A stretch of DNA of 64,000 nucleotides from Haliea alexandrii. Lineage in GTDB: Bacteria; Pseudomonadota; Gammaproteobacteria; Pseudomonadales; Halieaceae. The translations under genes were made by a program, and so were the position numbers. This document shows, piece after piece, positions 26,052-34,602 of this stretch; the first letter of the stretch is position 1; the number at the start of each line of letters is the position of its first letter. The notes under the pieces were generated by a model. The model did no database searches. It was not told the origin of the DNA and worked only from the letters and a program-made list of their open reading frames with translations. Where the stretch lies: the NCBI RefSeq assembly GCF_003719295.1, contig NZ_RFLW01000001.1:186001-250000 (forward strand), in the 5' to 3' direction.

Positions 26052-26621
26052 CTACTTGCTGACCCGGTTCTGATACTCACCGGTGCGGGTATCCACCCGA
26101 ATCACTTCGCCGGTGGTGACAAACAGCGGCACCTTGACCACCGCCCCGGTGCTCAGCTTGGCCGGTTTGCTGCCCCCCTGCGCCGTATCACCCTTGAGGC
26201 CCGGATCGGTTTCCACAATCTCCAACTCGACGAAGTTGGCAGGTGCCACCGACAGCGGCGTACCGTTGTAGAGTGTGACCTCGCAGCCGTCCTGCTCCTT
26301 CAGCCAGAGGTAGGAATCACCGACCGCCTTGGCATCAGCCTGGTGCTGCTCGAAGGTATCGGGCTCCATGAAGTACCAGAATTCACCGTCGGTGTAGAGG
26401 TATTCCATGGACCGGTCCATGACGTCAGCGCCCTCCAGGCTTTCGCCCGACTTGAACGTGCGCTCCCAGACCCGGCCTGTTTTCAGGTTGCGCATGCGCA
26501 CCCGGTTGAAGGCCTGGCCCTTGCCGGGTTTCACAAACTCGTTTTCGAGAATGCTGCAGGGGTCGCCATCCAGCATGACCTTGAGGCCTGGCCGGAATTC
26601 ATTGGTGGAGAAATTCGCCAT
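26052..26621 (-). CDS. efp: translation elongation factor P
   Basis: This 189-residue protein relieves ribosome stalling at polyproline. Domain I has the loop VKPGKGQAF with Lys34 as the beta-lysylation target, and OB-type domains II and III follow ([36 protein letters not shown]). The reading frame is open well upstream, but alignment to the family fixes the ATG at 26621. epmA follows, supporting Lys34 modification. Confidence 0.98.
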   Translation of the reverse strand: MANFSTNEFRPGLKVMLDGDPCSILENEFVKPGKGQAFNRVRMRNLKTGRVWERTFKSGESLEGADVMDRSMEYLYTDGEFWYFMEPDTFEQHQADAKAVGDSYLWLKEQDGCEVTLYNGTPLSVAPANFVELEIVETDPGLKGDTAQGGSKPAKLSTGAVVKVPLFVTTGEVIRVDTRTGEYQNRVSK

Positions 26622-26766
26622 AACAGGTATCACACTACTGTAAAATTTGGCCGCAATGATACCGTACCCTGCAGCTCCCGGCGATATTGCAGTGGCGATT
26701 ACCTGCCCGGATGGGCTACTCTTGATAGCGCTTGCTAACGAACAGGGAAGGGTGTGATGGGAGGCC

Positions 26767-28608
26767 ATGACCGTGACTGACAAGGCACCCGTAAAACTGC
26801 GGATTCCGCGCCAGGATCTGACCACGTTCAGCCATTTCCCGCTGACCGGGGCCGACGCCGCCGAATGGGCCTCCGGGCTCCCGGTAACCAGCGCCCGCGA
26901 AGTTGCCCAGACGCTCGCCACCATCCTCGGGGAACTGAACCGTGTTGTTCTGCCGGCCGTCGAGCGCTACGCCGTGCTCGAAGCGATTCGACCCAATATG
27001 AACGTGGCCGTCGCCAGCCTCTCGCGCAAGGTCATCAACCAGCCTCTGGTCATGCCGGACGAGCCGCGCCAGCTGGCGGAACTCTCGGATCAGCTGTTGG
27101 GGCTTGCCAGCACGGCCTACACATTGGTTGCCGTGCACGCACTGCGCGACCGCGACACCCTGGTCGGCGTGAATCCGGCGCGGTTGATGTGCGAGGCACT
27201 GCAGCGTGCCATTGACCTCACGGCGGGAAAGATTTTCCAGCATTTCCTGCTCTACCAACCCGGTGAGAACCGCGCCTGGCAGACGCTGCATCAACTGTAT
27301 CACCTGGCGGAGCGGCAGCACCTCACGCGTCTGCGCGTCGATGACGGTCACGAGGGCATCACTACCGTGCAGGCCACCTGGTTGCGCCCGCTGCTGCTCT
27401 CCTGCTGCAAGCCCAACCAGGTTCGCCAGGGCGACCTGATCGCCATGTTCCGTTGCCTGCTCGAATGGGGCGGGGAGGCGGAAACCAGCGAGGATGAAGA
27501 GGCCCTGTTCGCCGTCGATATTGACGCCGACCAGCCGCCCACCTACGCCAAGAACCCACGTTTTGCCGACCAGCCCACCGGCATGCGCCTGCTGGATACC
27601 AGTGCGCTGGTGGTGCACTTGCGCGCGATCGCGGCAGAGTCGGAAGAAAACGGGCGCCGCGATGTGGTGTTCGACAAGGACGTCCGGCTGCACCACCATA
27701 TTTTGCTGCACATGATTGAGGCCCTGTCCTCGGTCAGCATGCGCAACTTCCACCGCACGCCGGTGCAGCAGAAGCTGCATGTGACACTCGGCCTCAGCAA
27801 CGCCCACTACTTCTCCGCCGGCAGGCAGAACTTCGCCGAGGTACTGCATGGCAAGGGCTACCAGCCACCGCCCGGCGAGCGCGTTGCCGGCAACCCGTTC
27901 CTGGTTGCGCAGAAACGTCGCGATCCGTGGGTGGAGGCCGCGCCGGACGATATTTTCAGTGGCGAGGAACAGGCTCAGCCGGACGCCCCCGAAGCGGGCG
28001 GTGACATTGCCGTGGACCCCGGCACCCGCGCCCGGTTGCTGAGAGAAGACGACAGCGCCCCCATGGCGGATGCCGAGCGTTTTCGCCAATACGCCATCAA
28101 ATCCATCAACGCCAGCCCTGGCGGCTACTGCCTGGCCTGGGAGGAAAGCCCGCCTGGCATCATACGCAGTGGTGACCTGATCTGCGTGCGCGAGGATGAC
28201 CATCCCAACTGGGTTCTGGCGACCATCCGCTGGGTGAGCCAGCTGGAAGGCAAGAGCACGCTGGTCGGGGTAGAGCTGTTGAGCCCGACGGCGGAACCGT
28301 GGGGCGCGCGAATACACGCCGAGAGCGGATTGTCCGAGCCCATTCGCGTGTTGCTGCTGCCGGAAATCAAGCTGGTCGCCCAACCCCCCACACTGATTAC
28401 GCCGCGCAGCGGTTTCCGCGAAGGCCAGGGGTTGACGCTGCTGCACCACGGCGCCACACGCAACGTGCGCCTGCAGCGCCTGGTGGCAGCCACGGGTGCC
28501 TACAGCCAGTTCGAATTCCGGGAAGCGGCGGCAGACCAGGCCGAGGACGTGAAAGAAGCGCGCGGCTTGCCAGCCTCGCCTTTCCACTCAATCTGGTCGG
28601 ATATCTGA
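26767..28608 (+). CDS. conserved protein of unknown function, possible PilZ-like C-terminal domain
   Basis: I do not recognise this 613-residue protein with certainty. It is largely helical and soluble, with no signal peptide or membrane segment. The N-terminal two-thirds contains [25 protein letters not shown] and an acidic stretch at about 240-252. The last 180 residues look beta-rich and include [26 protein letters not shown], which resembles the barrel of PilZ-type c-di-GMP-binding domains, but I do not see a clear RxxxR motif. Related genes sit near serB in Pseudomonas. Its 3' end overlaps serB by 21 bases. Confidence 0.7.
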   Translation: MTVTDKAPVKLRIPRQDLTTFSHFPLTGADAAEWASGLPVTSAREVAQTLATILGELNRVVLPAVERYAVLEAIRPNMNVAVASLSRKVINQPLVMPDEPRQLAELSDQLLGLASTAYTLVAVHALRDRDTLVGVNPARLMCEALQRAIDLTAGKIFQHFLLYQPGENRAWQTLHQLYHLAERQHLTRLRVDDGHEGITTVQATWLRPLLLSCCKPNQVRQGDLIAMFRCLLEWGGEAETSEDEEALFAVDIDADQPPTYAKNPRFADQPTGMRLLDTSALVVHLRAIAAESEENGRRDVVFDKDVRLHHHILLHMIEALSSVSMRNFHRTPVQQKLHVTLGLSNAHYFSAGRQNFAEVLHGKGYQPPPGERVAGNPFLVAQKRRDPWVEAAPDDIFSGEEQAQPDAPEAGGDIAVDPGTRARLLREDDSAPMADAERFRQYAIKSINASPGGYCLAWEESPPGIIRSGDLICVREDDHPNWVLATIRWVSQLEGKSTLVGVELLSPTAEPWGARIHAESGLSEPIRVLLLPEIKLVAQPPTLITPRSGFREGQGLTLLHHGATRNVRLQRLVAATGAYSQFEFREAAADQAEDVKEARGLPASPFHSIWSDI

Positions 28609-29826
28609 CACCGCAGCCGGCTGGTAACGGTCGGAAATTCCCAACAGGTAAAGAATGGCGTCCAGCCCCAGGGTGGATATGGACTGCTCCGCTGACTGCT
28701 GCACCAGCGGCTTGGCGCGAAACGCTATGCCCAGCCCCGCGATACTCAGCATGGGCAGGTCGTTGGCGCCGTCACCCACCGCGATGACCTGCTGCAGGTC
28801 GATGCCCTCCCGCGTCGCCAGCTGGCGCAGCAATGCGGCCTTGCGCTCACCATCAACGATCACACCGCTGACGTTACCGGTGACCACACCCTGCGCAATA
28901 TCCAGTTCATTGGCGTGCACGTAGTCGATGCCGAGCTGCTGCTGCAGCCAGTGGGCAAAGTAGGTAAAACCGCCCGAAAGTATCGCTGTCTTGTAGCCCA
29001 GCGCGCGCAGGGTAGCGATGAGATGACGTGCCCCCTCGGTAATGCACAGGTTCGCGGCAACCTCTTCGAGCGCAGATTCGGGCAGACCCTTGAGCAGGGC
29101 GACCCGTTCGCGAAAGCTGGCCGCGAAATCCAACTCACCACGCATTGCACGTTCCGTGATCGCACTGACCTGTTCGCCAACGCCCGCCAGGCGTGCCAGC
29201 TCGTCAATCACCTCGGCCTCGATCAGGGTGGAGTCCATGTCAAAGGCAACCAGACGTCGGTTGCGGCGGTACATGTTGTCTTCCTGAAAGGCGAGGTCCA
29301 CCTCGAGCGCGCTGGCCACCTCCAGCAACTCACGCCGGAATGCGGCCACATCGGACACGCTGCCGCGCAGTGAAAACTCTACGCAGGCCTTGCTCAACGG
29401 CGGGAGCTCACCCAGCGGAATGCGCCCGGACAACCGTGAAATGCCATCGATACCCAAGCCGTGGCGCGAAAAAACCGCACTCACACGCGCCAACTGGTCG
29501 GCTGTTATTTTCCGCGCCAGCAAGGTGGTGATATAGCGCGCACGGCCCTGTGCCGCCACCCAGTCACCGTAGCTGTCCGCCGTAACCTGCTCCCAGCGCA
29601 GCTGCAGTTGCCGGCTGGCCGCAAATGCCTGCAGAGCGTTCTCGATATCCTTGCGCGCCGCGCCCGTGGGAATTTCCAGCAGCAGCCCCATGGAGAGCGT
29701 GGCGTGAATGACCGCCTGCCCGATATCCAGCACATTCACCGCGTACTCGGCGAGCAACCCGGAGACCCCGGCAGTAATGCCCGGCTTATCTGCACCGGAG
29801 AGGGTAATCAGGACGATATCGTTCAC
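28588..29826 (-). CDS. serB: phosphoserine phosphatase
   Basis: This 412-residue enzyme carries out the last step of serine biosynthesis. Two ACT-like regulatory domains occupy about 1-180. The HAD phosphatase domain follows with DMDST at 196-200 (nucleophile D196, acid D198), then LSGGFTYFA and GDGANDLPML. This long form is typical of Pseudomonas relatives. The GTG at 29826 aligns with family starts (NDIVLITLSGADKPG); the frame stays open upstream into the divergent promoter and was trimmed. Confidence 0.96.
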   Translation of the reverse strand: MNDIVLITLSGADKPGITAGVSGLLAEYAVNVLDIGQAVIHATLSMGLLLEIPTGAARKDIENALQAFAASRQLQLRWEQVTADSYGDWVAAQGRARYITTLLARKITADQLARVSAVFSRHGLGIDGISRLSGRIPLGELPPLSKACVEFSLRGSVSDVAAFRRELLEVASALEVDLAFQEDNMYRRNRRLVAFDMDSTLIEAEVIDELARLAGVGEQVSAITERAMRGELDFAASFRERVALLKGLPESALEEVAANLCITEGARHLIATLRALGYKTAILSGGFTYFAHWLQQQLGIDYVHANELDIAQGVVTGNVSGVIVDGERKAALLRQLATREGIDLQQVIAVGDGANDLPMLSIAGLGIAFRAKPLVQQSAEQSISTLGLDAILYLLGISDRYQPAAVSDIRPD

Positions 29827-29956
29827 GAGTTGGCGGGTCCGGCTGACTGTAAAGCGCCGTATTCTAACCCTGCACCGTGTGCGGCGAAACCGCTGCGCGC
29901 AGGGACCGCGGGCTTGGTTTATACTCGCCACTTTATCGACAGGGAAGCCACAGCGC

Positions 29957-31204
29957 GTGAGCAACCGATTCCGCGACGCAAGCCTCAGCCATCAACTGGC
30001 ACTGATCGCCGGACTGGGTTGCCTGCTCATCAGTCTGGCGCTGGTTGCTCTGGCGGCCACTTCCAGCCGTCACATGCAGAAGGTGCAGCAGGCGGAATTC
30101 GGCGATGCGCTCGCGCAGCAAATTGCCCGACGTATCGGCGTTGCCCTGGAAACCGGCGACCTGCTTAATGTGGCCGCGTCGCTGCACCGCTTTGTCGAGT
30201 CCTCCTCCGCCGGCAAAGTCGCCATTTTTGACGTGGAAGGGCGGGCACTCGGTGAGGCCGGGGAGCTCGACGGCGAATTCCTTGCGGACTATCGAGCCCC
30301 CGTGCTGATCGGCCCCGATGTGGCCGGAGAAGTGGTCATCACGCTGAGCACAGCAGTGGCTGAAACCGCCCGTATACGCTTCCTCCTGAGCCTGTTCGGG
30401 CTCTCCATTGTGCTCAGTCTCATCGTCTATGCGTTTACCCGCAAGGCGGCGCTGAGCTTGCTTGCCAGCCGCCTGCAACGGCAGGCACGGAGCATTGCAC
30501 TGGAGGAAAACAGCAAAGCAGCGCTGCCCGCCAACGAACTGCTGCAGTTGCAGCACCACATCAGCGCGCTGCCCATGGAGCTGTTGCGGGCGCGCAACGG
30601 CACGGGGTCAAACCCTGCCAACTATCGCGACACCGCCGTGCTCTACCTGCACCTGATCAGCCTGGCGGACTATATCGACACGCTGGACGAGGCATCCCTG
30701 CACCGCTACACCGACCGTTTGCACCAGATTGTCTATGCCGCCGCGGGCTTCTACGGCGGCCACCTGCAAGTGGTGCGGCAATTCGGTTTGGCGGTGTTCT
30801 TCAGCGGCAGCAGCAACGGCGGCAGCGCGGCCTTCCGGGCAGCCTGCTGCGCCTGGCTGGTGCGCAACGTCAGCAAGGCCGTGGAGAAGAAAATGAGCCT
30901 GTCGCTGGGGATGGCCATGGCGGTCGCCCAGAGCGAACTGGGGCGAGGTGATGAAACCGACATCTACCCGGGGCTGTATATCCAGTCTACCCTCGACGAG
31001 CTGCAGACCCTGTGCAGCAGCAAGCCACCGCAGGTCATGCTCTCACCCGGCGTGTGCGAGGACATCGACGTCAGCAGCCGGCTGGAGCAGCGCCCCAGCG
31101 AACTCGGCGATTATGCCATTCTGGAAGAATTCCTGAACCCTTACGACGACCTGCTGGAGCGGCAACTGCGGCTGACGCTGAAGCGCCTGGGCGACCCGCT
31201 CTAA
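29957..31204 (+). CDS. AhpA/YtjB-like membrane protein with degenerate nucleotide-cyclase-like domain
   Basis: This 415-residue inner-membrane protein has helices at about 14-36 and 141-161 flanking a periplasmic domain, the layout of E. coli YtjB/Smp, which is likewise divergent from serB. The cytoplasmic C-terminal part (about 225-390) resembles a class III nucleotide cyclase fold: VLYLHLISLADYIDTL, then FYGGHLQVVRQFGLAVFF where cyclases have GG...KxxGD. The metal-binding Asp positions are not kept, so it is probably a binding or scaffold domain. The GTG at 29957 has AGGGAAG upstream; earlier in-frame starts lie inside serB. Confidence 0.78.
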   Translation: MSNRFRDASLSHQLALIAGLGCLLISLALVALAATSSRHMQKVQQAEFGDALAQQIARRIGVALETGDLLNVAASLHRFVESSSAGKVAIFDVEGRALGEAGELDGEFLADYRAPVLIGPDVAGEVVITLSTAVAETARIRFLLSLFGLSIVLSLIVYAFTRKAALSLLASRLQRQARSIALEENSKAALPANELLQLQHHISALPMELLRARNGTGSNPANYRDTAVLYLHLISLADYIDTLDEASLHRYTDRLHQIVYAAAGFYGGHLQVVRQFGLAVFFSGSSNGGSAAFRAACCAWLVRNVSKAVEKKMSLSLGMAMAVAQSELGRGDETDIYPGLYIQSTLDELQTLCSSKPPQVMLSPGVCEDIDVSSRLEQRPSELGDYAILEEFLNPYDDLLERQLRLTLKRLGDPL

Positions 31205-31223
31205 CCCGACTCGCCTCTCGCCC

Positions 31224-31955
31224 TCACCAGAGGCTGCGCCCACCGTCGATGGTGTGATCCGCACCCGTGATGTAGCTGGCGTCGTCCGATGCCAGAAACA
31301 GCACCAGCGTGGAGATCTCGTCCAGGCTGGCCGGACGCTGCAGGGGTATGGCCTGCATCTGTTCCGGTGTACCACCGGAGAACATCCCCGTATCCGCCAC
31401 GGCGCCCGGGAGTACGGCGTTGACCCGAATGCCGGCAGGCCCAAGGTCATGAGCGGCGGCCTGGGTGAGGCCCCGAATCGCGGCCTTGGAGGCACCGTAA
31501 ATGGCGAGCGTGGGGATGCCGCGGATACCGGCCAGGGATGACAGGTTGACGATGGCCCCCCCCGTGCCCTGCGCTTTCATCACCGGTGCCACCCGGCTGA
31601 TCCCCAACCAGCTGCCGAACACATTCACTTCAAGCAGCCTGCGTACCCGCTCCGGCTCAACCTCATCGACCGGACAAGAGAAGAACAGCGCCGCATTATT
31701 CACCAGCACATCAATACGTCCGAACCGAGCCGTTGCCGCTGCTACCACGGCATCCCAGTCTGCCTCGCTGGACACATCCTGGTGCACAAAGCAGGCCTGT
31801 GGCCCCAATTCCGCAGCCAGTGCCGCGCCGGCGTCATCCTGCACGTCGGTCAGCAGAACATTGGCGCCTTCTGCCACAAACCGGCGCACGTGATTGGCGC
31901 CCATGCCCTGGGCGGCGCCGGTGATGATGACGGTCTTGCCGCTGAATCGTTGCAT
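31224..31955 (-). CDS. short-chain dehydrogenase/reductase
   Basis: This 243-residue classical SDR has the cofactor motif TGAAQGMG at 12-19, NNAAL at 86-90, catalytic Ser at 139/140 and Y153-G-A-S-K157. An Asp at about 37 (LLTDVQD) suggests NAD(H) preference. The substrate cannot be told. It lies downstream of an amidohydrolase gene on the same strand, but a terminator separates them. It is convergent with the ytjB-like gene. Confidence 0.9.
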   Translation of the reverse strand: MQRFSGKTVIITGAAQGMGANHVRRFVAEGANVLLTDVQDDAGAALAAELGPQACFVHQDVSSEADWDAVVAAATARFGRIDVLVNNAALFFSCPVDEVEPERVRRLLEVNVFGSWLGISRVAPVMKAQGTGGAIVNLSSLAGIRGIPTLAIYGASKAAIRGLTQAAAHDLGPAGIRVNAVLPGAVADTGMFSGGTPEQMQAIPLQRPASLDEISTLVLFLASDDASYITGADHTIDGGRSLW

Positions 31956-32036
31956 GGCGTGTGCTCTCCGGAAACTGAACGCTCAGAATAGCCGCGCGAG
32001 GCCCCGCTGTGACCCCCCGTTCAGGTGATGGCGGGA

Positions 32037-32070
32037 GAAAAATGGCGGGTGAGAACTGCGCACACCCGCC
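32037..32070 (-). terminator. intrinsic terminator after the D-aminoacylase-like gene
   Basis: On the minus strand arms GGCGGGTG and CACCCGCC (32063-32070 and 32044-32051) form an 8-bp stem with an 11-base loop and are followed by ATTTTT. It lies 12 bases after the amidohydrolase stop codon. Confidence 0.8.
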
Positions 32071-32082
32071 ACCCGCAAGCGC

Positions 32083-33816
32083 TTACGCCGCGACGCTGGG
32101 AGCCAGCATTTCGCCGGGGCGAGCCGGTGTACTTTGCTGCCCGTCGAAGGTCACCTCACCATTGACCATGGTCAGGCGCATCGGCGCCGCATCGCGGCTC
32201 CAGCGCCAGGTGAAGCCGCCCTTGCCGTCGGGTACATCGTAAACCCGCTTCATCTCGCGTTCCTGCACCTCATCAAGGCTGAAAACCGTGAGGTCAGCGC
32301 GCTTGCCCGCCTGCAGTACACCGCGATCATGGAAGCCGAAGTGGTTGGCGAGCTTGCCCGTCTGAATGTAGACCGCTTCTTCCACCGTCAAGTCACCCGA
32401 ACGCACGAAGTCGGTGAAGAGTTTGACGTTTTCACCCCCGCCACAGAGCATCTGACCGTGCGCACCGGCATCGCTGATATTCCCGACCGAGTAGGGGTCG
32501 CGCATCAGGCTCAATACCATATCGCGGTCACACTCGAACGGCGGCATGGTCACGGTAGACTGCAGGCCATTGGCCAGCAACCATTCCGCCATCGCATCGG
32601 AGGGGTGCGGCGCACCAATCTGCTGCTGGTACTCACCGAGAGTGAGATGCGTGGGCCCCACGCCATTGTCCGAATTCATGAGCAGCAGGTGCGCAGCACG
32701 ACCTTCGGGAAATGGCGAAAACTCGAATGCCTTGGTGTTCCAGGATTCACGGGCACGCGCACGCCAGTCGGGGTCACGCAGCACCGCTTCCTTGGCCGCG
32801 TCACCCTCGGCGGTCACCACTTCGTGCCATACATAGTCGTTGGACTGCGCGAAAATCAGCGAGCTTTGCACGCTCATGGTTGAGGTGACCGCGATGTGGG
32901 CGTAGCCCGTCCAGAAGTCGCGGCCTTCACGCTTGAACTGCTCATGCAGCTCCACCAGCGGTGCCTGGATACCCATCATGTCGCGCTGGAACACCAGTGT
33001 GGGCAAGCCCGCCCATTGCACACGCAGCGGCATGCCTTCGGACAGCTTGGCGATGCGACGCATGGTGTCTGGCGCAGTCATGTTGCGGAAAGTATCCACA
33101 ATTACCTGCAAAGTGCTTCCGGGGTGTCGGCTGATTACCGCCATCAGAGACTGGAGTTCATGATCATCGGCCTGCAGGGAAGGCACGGGGCGATCCTGGC
33201 CGTCGTGATCGAACAGATTGGTGGACATGCCCAGCGCTCCGGCCGCCAGCGCTTCATCCAGCAAACCACACATCTGCTCCACTTCAGTCGGCGTTGCAGC
33301 CCGGTCCCAGGCTTCAAGGCCCATGACCGCCAGACGCAGGGCGATGTGGCCGCAGAATGCCGCATAGTTGGCCGGCAGCTTCACGTTGCGCACCATGGAA
33401 TCGCGATACTCGGGCCAGCTGCGCCAGTCCCAGGGCAGTGACTTCAGAAACGGTTGCTCGGGAATATCCTCGAAGAAAGAGAAAATGCCCACCACCTCGC
33501 GTCGGGCCGCCTCGTCATCGGAGACCGGCGCCACGGAAAAACCGCAGTTACCCATGATTAGCGAGGTGACACCGTAACCGGGGAGGGGATCGAGCTCTTC
33601 GTCCCACCACATGGCCCCGTCAAAGTGCGTGTGGCTCTCGATAAAGCCGGGGGAAACAATGCAGCCGGTTGCGTCCACAACCGTCTCATCGGCGGCGGGC
33701 GTCAGGCCCGGCGCCACCTCTGCAATTACGCCCTCGTGCACGCGTACGTCCGCTGCGAACCCCGCAGCCCCCGTGCCATCTACCACAGTACCGTTACGAA
33801 TCAGTGTCTTGCTCAT
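32083..33816 (-). CDS. amidohydrolase family protein (N-acyl-D-amino-acid deacylase-like)
   Basis: This 577-residue metal-dependent hydrolase starts MSKTLIRNGTVVDGTG, has the H-x-H metal motif H62/H64 (SHTHFDG), then GVTSLIMGNCGFSVAP and late ISDAGAHGQM. These blocks are shared with D-aminoacylases, but the natural substrate is unknown. No signal peptide is seen, so it is cytoplasmic. The ATG at 33816 has AGGTGG nine bases upstream; a GTG 12 bases earlier is in frame. It has its own terminator. A TetR gene lies upstream with a 120-base gap. Confidence 0.87.
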   Translation of the reverse strand: MSKTLIRNGTVVDGTGAAGFAADVRVHEGVIAEVAPGLTPAADETVVDATGCIVSPGFIESHTHFDGAMWWDEELDPLPGYGVTSLIMGNCGFSVAPVSDDEAARREVVGIFSFFEDIPEQPFLKSLPWDWRSWPEYRDSMVRNVKLPANYAAFCGHIALRLAVMGLEAWDRAATPTEVEQMCGLLDEALAAGALGMSTNLFDHDGQDRPVPSLQADDHELQSLMAVISRHPGSTLQVIVDTFRNMTAPDTMRRIAKLSEGMPLRVQWAGLPTLVFQRDMMGIQAPLVELHEQFKREGRDFWTGYAHIAVTSTMSVQSSLIFAQSNDYVWHEVVTAEGDAAKEAVLRDPDWRARARESWNTKAFEFSPFPEGRAAHLLLMNSDNGVGPTHLTLGEYQQQIGAPHPSDAMAEWLLANGLQSTVTMPPFECDRDMVLSLMRDPYSVGNISDAGAHGQMLCGGGENVKLFTDFVRSGDLTVEEAVYIQTGKLANHFGFHDRGVLQAGKRADLTVFSLDEVQEREMKRVYDVPDGKGGFTWRWSRDAAPMRLTMVNGEVTFDGQQSTPARPGEMLAPSVAA

Positions 33817-33936
33817 TATTGTCACCACCTCTTTACTGTATTTATCGAATCAGGAGGGTCGCGGACGCTGAGCTGTCGATGCAAAGCCGACCGCGCTGAC
33901 AAACAGTCTAGTTATTTTTAATAATACTTTCCATAA

Positions 33937-34599
33937 TTATTTTCCGGCTTCTTCCTCCAACACGGCGATGATCGAGCGGAAGCCCAGCTCGAGCACCGCT
34001 TCACGCCGGATGCCGGGCAGTGCGGCACCCACGCCTGCGAGCCAACCCGCATCGGCCTGGTCCGCTGACAGCCCGGGCGGCGCCAGCCGGCGCGCTGGCT
34101 CAGCAAAGTCCTCGATGTAGATAAGCCCCATAGCCTGACTGGTTACCCACGCCAACAACAGGGCCGCGCGCTGCTCGTCGAGCTGCAATGACTCCAGCAC
34201 GTGCAGCAGCGGTGTCACGATACGCTGATAGGCCGGAGTGGCCCGGCCTTCGATGGAAATCATGCGCAGTGCGACCGGGTAACGCTGGCAGTGACGGGCC
34301 AGCGCCCGCAGCCAGGCCAGCAACTCGTCCTGCCAAGGCGCGCCACTGCGCAGGGCAGGCATGCGAAACAGGCCGAATGTGTGGTCGGCTACCGACTGCA
34401 ACAGCTCGCTGGTATTCGGGTAGTGGTTGTACAGCGACATGACCGGCACTTTGAGCTGCGCCGCGACGTCCGCCATGCTCACTTCATCGGGCGCAGCGTC
34501 CTCCAGCAGCAACAGCACCGCTTCGATGACTTTTTCGCGGCTGATCTTCGCGGGGCGACCGCGACGTCGAGGGGTTGGCACCGGACGCTGCACAGGCAC
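33937..34599 (-). CDS. TetR-family transcriptional regulator
   Basis: This 220-residue protein has an N-terminal helix-turn-helix (RGRPAKISREKVIEAV, then VSMADVAAQLKVPVMSLYNHYPNTSELL at about 40-67) and an all-helical ligand domain. The GTG start lies three bases after the parC stop, so it may be transcribed from parC, which is odd for a regulator; it could also have a promoter inside parC. The adjacent amidohydrolase downstream is a plausible target. Alternative start: GTG at 34593. Confidence 0.88.
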   Translation of the reverse strand: MPVQRPVPTPRRRGRPAKISREKVIEAVLLLLEDAAPDEVSMADVAAQLKVPVMSLYNHYPNTSELLQSVADHTFGLFRMPALRSGAPWQDELLAWLRALARHCQRYPVALRMISIEGRATPAYQRIVTPLLHVLESLQLDEQRAALLLAWVTSQAMGLIYIEDFAEPARRLAPPGLSADQADAGWLAGVGAALPGIRREAVLELGFRSIIAVLEEEAGK

Positions 34600-34602
34600 G
34601 GG

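Noticed and set aside
26716-28587. 623-codon open frame antisense to the unknown 613-residue gene
   Set aside because: The plus-strand frame has the better start, lies divergent from efp and resembles conserved proteins near serB; the antisense product is low-complexity shadow.
33920-33941. AT-rich inverted repeat AATAAT/ATTATT at the end of the TetR gene as operator or terminator
   Set aside because: Only six A/T pairs with a 10-base loop, overlapping the TetR stop; too weak to call.
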